Notes under the pieces: model-generated
Seen by the model: the letters and a program-made list of their open reading frames with translations, nothing else
Told to the model about the DNA's origin: nothing
Databases searched by the model: none
Source of the DNA: Microvirga sp. VF16
GTDB lineage: Bacteria; Pseudomonadota; Alphaproteobacteria; Rhizobiales; Beijerinckiaceae
Direction of reading: 5' to 3'
Assembly: GCF_016864375.1 (NCBI RefSeq)
Contig: NZ_CP069354.1
Location: 3,569,501-3,633,500, forward strand
DNA length: 64,000 bases
Translations under genes and position numbers: made by a program
Shown: piece by piece, positions 8,113 to 16,661 of the stretch
Numbering within the stretch: position 1 is the first letter of the stretch
Layout of the letters: each line of letters begins with the position of its first letter

Positions 8113-9984
8113 ATGTTCGACAAGTGGACTCTAAAAAACTTCAAATCATTCCACGGCAACAACCCTCTTCCATTGAGAGCACTCACGCTAATTTGTGGAG
8201 CGAATAGCTCCGGGAAAAGCAGTGTGCTTCAATCGATACTGCTAATTAAGCAGACATTACAGCATGCCCCTGCCAGCCGAGCGATAGCCCTTAACGGTCC
8301 ATTGGTGAGGTTAGGGACTTTCACTGATATTGAGAACTTTCAGGCTCGGGAGTCGGAGGTCGAACGCTTCGTTGGGATCGGCTGGGAAATCCGGAAGCGC
8401 GCCCGCAGTGATACCCCAGAGAGCGTCCGCATCGTTCAGGAGGAAGTGCAAAGTGTTTCAGTAGACTTCTCGTTTGACACGAATGGGCGGATCACAGAGC
8501 AGGAAACTCTTGAGATCCAGCCCAGCCTGCGTGATGTTGAGGTCAATGCTGACTATCGTGATCTAGAGAACAACACTCACAAACTTTGTGTGAAGTTGAA
8601 AAGGCCATTGCGCCGAAAACGTAAAATCAAATTTGATTCTACCTTCTTTGATGATTTGTCGGACCCTTTTGCCCTCGCTATTGAGGAGGTCGATAGTGAA
8701 ACCTCTGCTAGAGCAGTAGAGGGGAAGCCAGACGCGAAGGTAGTCGGTTTTATTACTGAACAATTTTTTCCCATAGCGCCAGTATTGCGGTATGACCGTA
8801 ACAAGGAGATGGCATCACAGGTTGCACATCTCATTTGCAACACGAGAACCTCTATCAATTCTAGACGGGCTACGCTCTTCAACGTCATTCTTCCCGAAAC
8901 TGTAATCGGAGTGATTGGTTCATCACTCCGCGAGGGCTCCTTACCTGATGCCCGGGCCGACGAGGTCATACATTCCCTTCTCCGACCCACTGATGGAGAG
9001 AATATTTCTGCAATCGAACTCTTCCGGAGGTTTGGCGAGTTACCATTTTCCACAAGACGTAGCATTCAGGCCGCTCTCAGCAAACGCAGAGGCAAAATCG
9101 AAAAGCTCTTGGCGGAAGCTTTTGGCAAAGATCTAACATTAGGGCGAGCACGGGTAGAAACGCTGCGCGACGCAGCGGTTCTCAATGAGAACTTCTTCAA
9201 ATTTTCGGTTCGCTATCTTGGTCCTTTACGAGATGAGCCGAAGCCGCTGTACCCGCTTCACGCACTGGTAAGCCCGACTGATGTTGGCCCGAAGGGCGAA
9301 CTAACGGCCGCTGTGCTGCATCTGAATGAAAAGCGCCCTGTTGAATACATCCCCGCAAAAAATTTCTCAGACGACCAAGTAAAAGACGGACTTCAGCAAA
9401 CCCAACTCCGCAATGCTGTCATTGACTGGCTAAAATATCTTGGTGTCGCTGTAGATTTTCAAAGCTCAGAAAAGGGCAAGTTTGGCCACGAACTCCGTGT
9501 TCGGACGAATCCCACAGCAGATTTCCAAGATCTGACCAACGTCGGCGTTGGTGTCAGTCAAGTTCTACCGATTGTTGTAACTTGTCTACTTGCACCACGC
9601 GGCTCCACCATCATCCTTGAACAACCAGAATTGCACTTGCATCCAGCAGTTCAGGCACGGCTTGCGGACTTTTTCATCGCTATGCTCCTCGCAGGCAAAC
9701 AGTGCATTATTGAAACACACGGAGAATACCTCGTGGAGAGGCTCCGTTTCCGAATCGTCAGTGACTTTAACAATACAATCATCAACGACACCAAAATTTA
9801 CTTCTTCGAACAGAAGGATGGAGCCACCAAATATCGAGACGTTCCATTGACGCGCTACGGAGCAATCGACGATTGGCCGAAGGACTTCTTCGATCAGTCG
9901 CAAAAAGAGTCAGAGCGCATCGTTATGAAAGCGCTTGAACGTCGGAGAGTGGAGAGAGCGCAAGCGCAGCAGGGTGAAAAGTGA
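8113..9984 (+). CDS. AAA/OLD-like ATPase with DUF3696 C-terminus
   Basis: A 623-residue protein from the ATG at 8113 (the frame is open from a TTG at 8101, but ATG gives the canonical N-terminus). Residues 1-40 read MFDKWTLKNFKSFHGNNPLPL then Walker A GANSSGKSS (29-37), the hallmark of SMC/RecF/OLD-type ATPases. Near the C-terminus are a Walker B-like region IILEQPELHLHPAVQARL and ETHGEYLVERLRFRI, which match the DUF3696 tail. Such ATPases pair with an effector in several anti-phage systems. The next gene overlaps by one base. GC and codon use are visibly lower than in the cob region, a sign of transfer. Confidence 0.85.
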   Translation: MFDKWTLKNFKSFHGNNPLPLRALTLICGANSSGKSSVLQSILLIKQTLQHAPASRAIALNGPLVRLGTFTDIENFQARESEVERFVGIGWEIRKRARSDTPESVRIVQEEVQSVSVDFSFDTNGRITEQETLEIQPSLRDVEVNADYRDLENNTHKLCVKLKRPLRRKRKIKFDSTFFDDLSDPFALAIEEVDSETSARAVEGKPDAKVVGFITEQFFPIAPVLRYDRNKEMASQVAHLICNTRTSINSRRATLFNVILPETVIGVIGSSLREGSLPDARADEVIHSLLRPTDGENISAIELFRRFGELPFSTRRSIQAALSKRRGKIEKLLAEAFGKDLTLGRARVETLRDAAVLNENFFKFSVRYLGPLRDEPKPLYPLHALVSPTDVGPKGELTAAVLHLNEKRPVEYIPAKNFSDDQVKDGLQQTQLRNAVIDWLKYLGVAVDFQSSEKGKFGHELRVRTNPTADFQDLTNVGVGVSQVLPIVVTCLLAPRGSTIILEQPELHLHPAVQARLADFFIAMLLAGKQCIIETHGEYLVERLRFRIVSDFNNTIINDTKIYFFEQKDGATKYRDVPLTRYGAIDDWPKDFFDQSQKESERIVMKALERRRVERAQAQQGEK

Positions 9985-11060
9985 TGCTCCCGACGGTTGT
10001 GCTTGACCCTGTTGTTCTTTGGCTTCTTGATGGTTCGGAGTCACCGAGTGCTCGCGCGGAAGAGTTTCTGAAGCAAGCTGTAAAGTGGATCAAACCCGAC
10101 ACGAGGCACTCTGCCCGATTGGTAATTTCTGAACGCGCTCTTACTCGCCTACAACAAGCGGGTATGTTTCCAGCAGAGCCTCACTTTACAAAAGTGATCG
10201 AAGCGACGGGACTGTCGCATGTGGTGTCACCAAAGCAACTTGCCAGGGACATCTCTCGATTCCTAGCTAATATTCATATTTTCGAGGATGAAGCCGCCGT
10301 AAAAGATGGGCTTTTTGAGAGCTTTTCCGCAACTCCATGCCTATTCGACAGCATCAACGATGACGCCATGAAAACCATGTCGGCTGATAATGCATGTCTC
10401 GTCGCAGCGAACATAAAACAGGGCAATAGCTTTATTTATGGATACAGCAGAGACGTTTCCGGAGAAACATCTATTGTAGTAAACTGCGATGTTTCTGGGC
10501 TACATCCGCAAGAACTTGAGCCAGTGGTTGGAAGTCCGATCTCTGTGAAAATGAATGTTATTCGGAAGCCTGATGAATACCTAAATTGCTTTGATGCGGA
10601 ATTGCTTTGGAAAAATGCCTCAACGGAAATCCATATCAAGATGGCAATTGAACTCGAAGCTCAAGAGATAGCAAAGGAGCAGAGGCGGCCGATTATGAAG
10701 ACTCTCAGGATCGGAAGTGAATTTCTGTCTACCCTCAATGCGAATGACGCCGCAGGAGATGGGATTTTTGCATCGGTTGTTCGAAAGAAGTGCGCGCAAG
10801 TTCTTGCGGAAGCGGAAAATCTCGAAATCAACGACTTTCACACCGACACCACTCGAACTGAAGTCCGCATTCGCAAACGGGATGATGCCAGAGCAAAGCG
10901 GGTTCATGTCACGAAAAGTGACCGAGCCCTACGTTTGATGTTCTGGGAAAAGCAGGATGTGATTGAACTTGCGACCCTGGGTAACAAAAATGAAGAGTAC
11001 ATACACGAAGGTGAAGTGCTTGAAGCCGATCAAGAGGTTACCGTCGATGCGATAAACTGA
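9984..11060 (+). CDS. Unknown partner of the DUF3696 ATPase
   Basis: A 358-residue protein from ATG 9984 (GTG 9981 is also possible); it overlaps the ATPase stop, so the two are translationally coupled. The N-terminus, LPTVVLDPVVLWLLDGS, puts two acidic residues in a short strand-helix pattern that could be a PIN-like nuclease start, but I do not recognise the other catalytic positions. The middle contains NACLVAANIKQGNSFIYGYSRDVSG and the end is highly charged. Coupling to an OLD-like ATPase and a recombinase neighbour make it a candidate effector; no function is claimed. Confidence 0.7.
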   Translation: MLPTVVLDPVVLWLLDGSESPSARAEEFLKQAVKWIKPDTRHSARLVISERALTRLQQAGMFPAEPHFTKVIEATGLSHVVSPKQLARDISRFLANIHIFEDEAAVKDGLFESFSATPCLFDSINDDAMKTMSADNACLVAANIKQGNSFIYGYSRDVSGETSIVVNCDVSGLHPQELEPVVGSPISVKMNVIRKPDEYLNCFDAELLWKNASTEIHIKMAIELEAQEIAKEQRRPIMKTLRIGSEFLSTLNANDAAGDGIFASVVRKKCAQVLAEAENLEINDFHTDTTRTEVRIRKRDDARAKRVHVTKSDRALRLMFWEKQDVIELATLGNKNEEYIHEGEVLEADQEVTVDAIN

Positions 11061-11231
11061 CCTCTAAGGCATGCTTTCACCGAAACAATTCACCCTCTTA
11101 GATATATCGGCAAAATCCGCAGAGGTATAATTTTGCGAACCAATTTAGAACTCTGCGGACACTGTCCTAGCAGCTAATTGACGGCGGCAGCACCGAAGCG
11201 GTGTCCTTACTGGGTTTTCTTCATGGCTGAT

Positions 11232-11798
11232 TTATATTTCAATCCTGAGCGGGTTGTCAGCCAAAACCCTGTAGACACTCGACCGCCCGACTTTTAGGGT
11301 TTTGGCTATATCAGCCGCATTCAAACCATCATTCCTCAATCGAATGATTTCATCCGTTTGACGACGTGCCACGGGAACCCGCCCCCGGAATTTCCCTTCC
11401 TTCTGGGCCTTTTTTATTCCGATGGCCTGCCTCTCCAACATGACCTCTCGCTCCCATTGAACGATAGAGCCGATCAGATTCAGCAAAAGACGCCCATGAG
11501 AGGTTGCAGTGTCCACGCCCATATCAAGGATACGAAGGCTGACCTTCTTCTCTTCAAGACGCTGGATGATCTGCCAAAGGTGAGGCACCGACCTTGCCAG
11601 CCTGGAGAGCGTTGTCACGCAGAGAGCATCTCCTTCGCGTACCCAGTCAATGGCCTGCTCCAAGACTGGGCGACGACCAACCGAGGAGGTCTCCTCGATG
11701 AATAGCTTTTCGCAACCCAGCTTCTTCAGGGTCTCGATCTGATGCTCCAGGCCAGCCTGCTGTTCCGTTGTCGATGTCCGGGCCAGTCCCACGAGCAT
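11232..11798 (-). CDS. Serine recombinase (resolvase/invertase family)
   Basis: A 188-residue protein of normal length for a small serine recombinase. The N-terminal catalytic domain has ARTSTTEQQ with the nucleophile Ser at about residue 9, then the conserved region LCVTTLSRLARSVPHLWQI, and GRLLLNLIGSIVQWEREVMLERQAIGI (E-R-x-x-x-x-R-Q-x-x-G-I) for the long helix. The C-terminal HTH (DGLNAADIAKTLKVGRSSVYRVL) binds the res or inversion site. A dyad sits in the DNA upstream (11892-11923). Such a gene usually belongs to a Tn3-like or plasmid-derived element, but no transposase or terminal repeat was found nearby. Confidence 0.9.
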   Translation of the reverse strand: MLVGLARTSTTEQQAGLEHQIETLKKLGCEKLFIEETSSVGRRPVLEQAIDWVREGDALCVTTLSRLARSVPHLWQIIQRLEEKKVSLRILDMGVDTATSHGRLLLNLIGSIVQWEREVMLERQAIGIKKAQKEGKFRGRVPVARRQTDEIIRLRNDGLNAADIAKTLKVGRSSVYRVLADNPLRIEI

Positions 11799-12253
11799 GC
11801 CAATTTCCCCTCATTTTGGGACAATCTAATGGGAATTGCCAAGCTCGTCAAATGGGACAACTCGTGTGGGACGTTCCAAAATGATTTTACAGAGTCCCAC
11901 ACGAGATTGGTCGTGTGGGACTCCCTCTCAAGCATTTCTGTCCCCCGCAGTCACACGAACAGCATCTTGAACAGGGCAGCATCACTTTCGTGAGCAAATC
12001 GATAGCGCCGACCAATGAGGCGTCCATGCTCGTAAAGAGGCTCGATTTCGTGATCACGAGGGCAGTGTTGCCGACACCAGTTCTCTCGCTCACGTAACTA
12101 GGTCACATACACACTGTAAGCTAAGTCCTCGCCATTGAGGCTAGCAGAATCGACGATGTAGGGCGTGGCGGCACGGCGCTCGTCGGTGACAAAGCCAGCT
12201 TTTGAGCAAGCCATTGCTGCTGCGGCGCATCCAAGAGTTTTTGATACCATCCT
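11799..12253. other. Gap of 455 bases upstream of the recombinase: possible res region
   Basis: No gene is supported. The part nearest the recombinase holds repeated TGGGACA-type words (about 11815, 11853, 11866) and the 13-base dyad annotated separately. The remainder, up to the methyltransferase stop at 12254, shows nothing recognisable. Confidence 0.45.
11892..11923. repeat. 13-bp perfect inverted repeat, candidate recombinase site
   Basis: GAGTCCCACACGA (11892-11904) is repeated as its complement at 11911-11923 with a 6-base spacer. The half-site CTCGTGTGGGAC occurs again at about 11861. The location upstream of a serine recombinase gene fits a res/crossover subsite or an autoregulatory operator; this is inference. 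Confidence 0.5.
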
Positions 12254-13795
12254 CTATTTAGTAGACGCGCCCTGCTCCGGTGATCTCCGCACATAGTCTG
12301 CCCACCCTTCAAGCCGTTTCCGCGCCAAAGTCACATACTCAAGTTCGCGCTCAATCCCGACAAAGCATCGGCCCTCGACTATGCACGCACAACCAGTCGA
12401 TCCACTTCCGCTAAATGGGTCCAAGACAAGTACCCCCGGCTGGGTCGATATCCGCAACAGAAAACTCAGGATCGAGATCGGCTTTGCAGTCGGATGCGAG
12501 TTCGTCATCCCTTCGGGAAGGTGACGATCAAGCTCCTCGCGCGTGGGACGCGGCGCGTGGAAGTACCGGGGAAGTTCACCAAGTTCGTCCCAGACATTGG
12601 TCGGCAACTGCATAAAACCATTTTGGTGAAGGCGTCGTGCTGCACCGACATTGATGCCGCCCACTCGATGGCGGACCACATTGTCGCTGAGATTGCCGTT
12701 CTCCAGCGGCTTACGGGCGACGATCACAACTTCATGGGCCGGTTTCAGATGCCCTCGGATACCGCCGTACTCTTCTAAAATGGGAGCGGTATCAGGAAAG
12801 GCTGCGATCAGTTCGTCTGGGCTCACGTCGAAACCGCTCCGAGGTGCTCCTCTTGCCCCTGGCACTGGAAAACGACGGCGTTTGGAGAACACCTTTGCGA
12901 CTTCATCAGCCGGTTTCGTCGCATGGATATGGCGTTTCGCCAGGACGCCGCCCACGTTCATGCCCATTCTCAAGCCGGTCCCGTAAACGCGCACGATGTG
13001 ATCACGTATCTCAAAGCCAGCCAATCGCAGACTCAGGCTGATAAGATCGCTGGTTCTTGGAGCGGAGAAGACGAATGCATGGGCTCCAGGCTTCAGAGTT
13101 CTCAGAACTTCGGCCCAGACTGACGGTTGCGGAAGCCCGTCGTCCCAATGAACTTTTTGCCCTTGCGAGCGCATGTAGCTCTTGAAACCAGATCCTGCGG
13201 CATCCCAGTCGAGGCCGTTGCTCCAGGCTCTAGCGATCTCGGCCACAAGCGCGGGGCTCAACTCACCGAGGCCATACGGCGGGTCCGTAATCACCGCATC
13301 GAACCGGGCATCCTCAAATTGTTTTAAGACTGCACCGGCATCGCCGTGATGAACCTCAAAGGGCCGGGATACTCTTGGCCAGAGGCTATCCGTCTCTCGG
13401 GGGACAATCCGCGCCACTACCCCATAGCTGCTCAAGAGCGTGACGAGGCTCGTAAGATTCCCATGATCACGTTCCAGCGCAATGATCGTCCGCTTTGCCA
13501 GACCAGCGATTACTGCGGCCTTCTCCTGCGACAGGTGCCTCGCCAGTCGAAGTTGTCGAATCCATTTCGAGAGCGGTTCGTTGACTGGCTGGCCATCGAG
13601 CCGTCCTTCAAGCGCATTCAGGATCAGAAACAACGAACTCACTGTCCCACGCCCCGCCTCCAATCCGGCAACTGTATCCGGCACCAAACCGACTGCCTCT
13701 GCCAGCCCAACCTGGGAGATCCGTCTGTGACGGCGAAGGGCACGAATTTCAGCACCGAGAGTGGTCAACCCACCCTCAAAAATCGGGACATTCAT
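12254..13795 (-). CDS. DNA methyltransferase with two N-terminal HTH domains
   Basis: A 513-residue protein. Residues 10-70 (TLGAEIRALRRHRRISQVGLAEAVGLVPDTVAGLEAGRG) and 75-125 (WIRQLRLARHLSQEKAAVIAGLAKRTIIALERDHG) are two successive Xre-type HTH domains. Motif IV DPPY is at 171-174 and the SAM-binding motif DPFSGSGSTG at 459-468, so motif IV precedes motif I with the target-recognition region between: a class beta enzyme methylating N6-adenine or N4-cytosine. The HTH fusion suggests self-regulation or site targeting. No cognate endonuclease is adjacent in an operon, though nuclease-like genes lie nearby. Confidence 0.88.
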   Translation of the reverse strand: MNVPIFEGGLTTLGAEIRALRRHRRISQVGLAEAVGLVPDTVAGLEAGRGTVSSLFLILNALEGRLDGQPVNEPLSKWIRQLRLARHLSQEKAAVIAGLAKRTIIALERDHGNLTSLVTLLSSYGVVARIVPRETDSLWPRVSRPFEVHHGDAGAVLKQFEDARFDAVITDPPYGLGELSPALVAEIARAWSNGLDWDAAGSGFKSYMRSQGQKVHWDDGLPQPSVWAEVLRTLKPGAHAFVFSAPRTSDLISLSLRLAGFEIRDHIVRVYGTGLRMGMNVGGVLAKRHIHATKPADEVAKVFSKRRRFPVPGARGAPRSGFDVSPDELIAAFPDTAPILEEYGGIRGHLKPAHEVVIVARKPLENGNLSDNVVRHRVGGINVGAARRLHQNGFMQLPTNVWDELGELPRYFHAPRPTREELDRHLPEGMTNSHPTAKPISILSFLLRISTQPGVLVLDPFSGSGSTGCACIVEGRCFVGIERELEYVTLARKRLEGWADYVRRSPEQGASTK

Positions 13796-13890
13796 GGGTA
13801 TCGGAGGATGCGAGGACGTTGGTCTTTCGCGCCCCTATACCGGAAAAGCTGCACCGCTGAAAACCAGTCCTTGGCAATATCGCACACCTA

Positions 13891-14502
13891 GTGAACGTGA
13901 TCGTCAGACGTTGCGCAGGCGCAGATCTGATAAATTATTACATGTTCCGCAGATGTTGTTCCGCAAATCGATGTGCTCGGATCGAGTGCCCCACATGCGC
14001 CAAGAGATATGCCCGCCGAATTGCCCGTGATTTCCAGTGCCGGGTCACGGGGCCGATCTATGCGATTTCCATCGCTGCCGGTATCGACAGCATTGATGCA
14101 TTCAGACGATGGCGGGTCAGCCTATGGAATGCTGCTTCCTACAGGAGGAGCGTATGCCGCTGGTGGAACGATATCCATCTGCGCGTTTGGTGTTGCCACG
14201 ACGGATGCATTCGCGGGCTGGTCGCTCTCGGGTCGATCACTGAAAACGAGTTTCTGATCGCCCTTGGAGCACGGTGGCCGATGACCCTTCGCCAGATCAT
14301 GCCAGAAGCATTGTATGACGAACTCTGCGAGGTCGTTCGTCCGGATGTCATCCTGGCTGACGATTCGAGCCATGCTCGCTATCAGCACCGACAGATGACA
14401 GTGCGCCCAAGTCGCTCTCGCGTAACACCGACCGATCCTGCCCCTGCTGATGCACAGGCACGTGATCCATTCGACGATCCGATGCCCTTTCTAATTGCAT
14501 AA
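13891..14502 (+). CDS. Cys-rich hypothetical protein, divergent from the methyltransferase
   Basis: A 203-residue protein (GTG start at 13891 is the first in frame; the exact start is uncertain). The N-terminus has a cysteine cluster RRCCSANRCARIECPTCAKRYARR that looks like a zinc ribbon, of the kind seen in phage or plasmid replication and transposition proteins. The centre has RSVCRWWNDIHLRVWCCHDGCIRG and EFLIALGARWPMTLRQI; the tail is Pro/Asp-rich and disordered. No named family recognised. Confidence 0.5.
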   Translation: MNVIVRRCAGADLINYYMFRRCCSANRCARIECPTCAKRYARRIARDFQCRVTGPIYAISIAAGIDSIDAFRRWRVSLWNAASYRRSVCRWWNDIHLRVWCCHDGCIRGLVALGSITENEFLIALGARWPMTLRQIMPEALYDELCEVVRPDVILADDSSHARYQHRQMTVRPSRSRVTPTDPAPADAQARDPFDDPMPFLIA

Positions 14503-14611
14503 TACCCCAGGCAAGAAGACGGACTTCAGGGAAAAACCACCCCCGTTATGAAGGCGATCCCTGCAAACTCCAGATCGTGCGTTCGAGCGGGCCTGGGCTA
14601 GATCGCGGAGA

Positions 14612-14869
14612 TCAAACCTCCTGCTGAATGGTATTCTGCCCGTCGAAATAGGCTTGGATGATCTGGCTATCCTCCTCTCGCGACGAGCTTCCAAGAGATG
14701 AGGACGCGCCATGGGCAACGATCCTTCCATCGTCCAAGTGGACCCGACCGGCACTCACCACTGTAGCTGGAACTGCCTGGGCGATGTGGGAGTGCTGCAT
14801 GAACTCGGGAAACAGAACCGGCAATAGCTCACCGCCGTCCAGCTTCAGCATGACGTACTTCATAGCCAT
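14612..14869 (-). CDS. Small hypothetical protein
   Basis: An 85-residue protein. The frame is open to 14941, but ATG 14869 (MAMKYVMLKLDGGELLPVLFPEFMQHSHIAQAV) is preceded by GGGAGA at a good distance and starts a compact fold: a strand, a short helix with HSH, then VVSAGRVHLDDGRIVAHGASSSLG. I recall similar short proteins in rhizobia without a known role. Confidence 0.5.
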   Translation of the reverse strand: MAMKYVMLKLDGGELLPVLFPEFMQHSHIAQAVPATVVSAGRVHLDDGRIVAHGASSSLGSSSREEDSQIIQAYFDGQNTIQQEV

Positions 14870-14992
14870 GGCGTTCTCCCAGTCACATCTCGGCAACAGT
14901 GTGACGGTTTCATCGATCTGAACCAATAGGCTGATTGGCAAACCTAATCCAAATCTGCAACACGTGCTGCGCGGGCTTCCACTTTGGTTTTT

Positions 14993-16207
14993 ATGATGTA
15001 CGGCGATTTCTTTCTGGTCGAAAAAGCAGGCATTCCGTCGAAGCGGGCGGTCAGGCTCCCCATCGGGGATACCGGTGGCCGCAACGAGGCTTGGCTCAGG
15101 GATACGCTCTTCTCCAACCCAGAGCTATTGCCGATCAACGACATTGACCCCTCCTTCGGACCGCTCCTGCCGCTGTGCCGGGAACTACGAACCGAAGCAG
15201 GACCGCTCGACATCGCCTACATCAACCCAACCGGGCGACTGACGCTGGTGGAGTGCAAGCTCTGGCGCAACCCGGAGGCGCGGCGAAAAGTGGTTGCCCA
15301 AGTGTTGGACTATGCGCGGGCGATCTCTCGCTGGAGCTACTCCGACCTACAACGCCAAGTCTCAATGGCAACCGGCAGGCAGGGCAACATCCCGTTCGAA
15401 CTCGCGAAGGCCGTTAATCCAACGCTGGTCGAGCACCAGTTTGCCGACGCGGTCGTCCGCACGATGCGCTCGGGCCGCTTCCTTCTCCTGATCGCGGGAG
15501 ATGGGATTCGGGAGGACATTGGTGCTCTGGCGGAACTCATCAACCGCAATGCGGCCCTTGGCTTCTCCTTTGGCCTTGTCGAGGTCGGGCTCTACGATCT
15601 CGGCGCGGGTGACCTCGCGATCCAACCTCGCGTAACGGCGCGGACGCACGTCTTCGAACGCAATGTCGTCATCTATCAAACGAATGGGTCAGTTGAGGTC
15701 GAGGAAATTGGCTCCGAGCAGGAGGCAGAACGTATTCAGAGTGCCGATTCCGTAAAGAAAACAGGCGGTCCGGGAGGGGCCGAAAACCCGAAACAGGCCG
15801 AGTATCGCCGATGGTGGCAGCCTGTCCTCGACATGAGCTTCGATGATCCTGATCAGGAGCCCTTGAAGCTGTACTGGCCGAACAATGTTCGCGCGCAACT
15901 CCCATGGCCTGGGACTTGGATTACTGCCTACCAGAGTACGAAAACATGCGGTGTTTTCCTCGCGGGACGCGAACATGAACTTGAGGAAGTTCTCCATCTC
16001 CTTTCGCCTCAGTTAGACCAGATTGCTTCTGAACTCCCCGAAGGTACAGAGATCGGCAACGTCCGGTCTTCGGGAGGAATGGCGATCAAGACGACAAGGT
16101 TGATTGGCACCTTCAAAAACGATGATGAGAAACGCGAGTGGCTAAAGCCGGTTCTCAATCAGTACGTCAATGTTCTACGCCCCCGGCTCAAGCAACTCGT
16201 GGAGTGA
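14993..16207 (+). CDS. PD-(D/E)XK nuclease-like protein
   Basis: A protein of about 404 residues from ATG 14993. The N-terminal third contains a restriction-nuclease core: GPLDIAYINPTGRLTLVECKLWRNPEARRKVVAQVLDYA, giving the D-x(n)-E-x-K catalytic pattern (LDIAYI, VECK) plus the following Q-x-x-D-Y-A helix seen in NucS-like and DUF-type PD-(D/E)XK proteins. The C-terminal half (PLKLYWPNNVRAQLPWPGTW) is a separate domain of unknown role. It stands alone next to a solitary methyltransferase and in front of ihfB; an anti-phage or DNA-repair nuclease role is plausible. Confidence 0.75.
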   Translation: MMYGDFFLVEKAGIPSKRAVRLPIGDTGGRNEAWLRDTLFSNPELLPINDIDPSFGPLLPLCRELRTEAGPLDIAYINPTGRLTLVECKLWRNPEARRKVVAQVLDYARAISRWSYSDLQRQVSMATGRQGNIPFELAKAVNPTLVEHQFADAVVRTMRSGRFLLLIAGDGIREDIGALAELINRNAALGFSFGLVEVGLYDLGAGDLAIQPRVTARTHVFERNVVIYQTNGSVEVEEIGSEQEAERIQSADSVKKTGGPGGAENPKQAEYRRWWQPVLDMSFDDPDQEPLKLYWPNNVRAQLPWPGTWITAYQSTKTCGVFLAGREHELEEVLHLLSPQLDQIASELPEGTEIGNVRSSGGMAIKTTRLIGTFKNDDEKREWLKPVLNQYVNVLRPRLKQLVE

Positions 16208-16316
16208 GCCAACAGGGTGGTGGGGCAAACGACGGTGGCTGCCAATTACTTGACGGTCTCGTAAGGCTCTGGCAGCATCCAAGAAAATAACGATACATCA
16301 AAGACATACGCCATCA

Positions 16317-16661
16317 ATGATCAAATCCGAATTGGTCCAGAAGCTGGCCGAGCAGAATCCGCATCTGTACCAGCGTGACATCGAGAAGGTCGTGAATGCG
16401 ATCCTCGACACCATTGCTGATGCTCTTGCACAGGGTGGCAGGGCCGAGATTCGCGGCTTCGGCTCGTTTGCGGTGAAGAAACGGGGTGCCCGCACAGGCC
16501 GCAATCCACGAACGGGTGAAGCCGTTGCCGTTTCCGAAAAGGCTGTTCCTGTCTTCAAGGCTGGCAAGGAAATGCGTCAGCGTCTCAATATCCCGCCGAG
16601 GCAAACGAGCAAGAAGGTCGAACCGGCTGCGACCAACATCAACGGCTTCGTAGACGCTTAA
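16317..16661 (+). CDS. ihfB: Integration host factor subunit beta
   Basis: A 114-residue HU/IHF protein. The beta-subunit signature is clear: MIKSELVQKLAEQNPHLYQRDIEKVVNAILDTI, then GFGSFAVKKRGARTGRNPRTGEAVAV, the DNA-wrapping arm with the conserved Pro. The last 20 residues (TSKKVEPAATNINGFVDA) are an extension beyond the usual 94-100. IHF bends DNA for integrases, replication and transcription; a copy inside an accessory region may serve the mobile element, although the chromosomal ihfB cannot be excluded as this gene. It ends convergently, overlapping the next gene by 23 bases. Confidence 0.9.
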   Translation: MIKSELVQKLAEQNPHLYQRDIEKVVNAILDTIADALAQGGRAEIRGFGSFAVKKRGARTGRNPRTGEAVAVSEKAVPVFKAGKEMRQRLNIPPRQTSKKVEPAATNINGFVDA

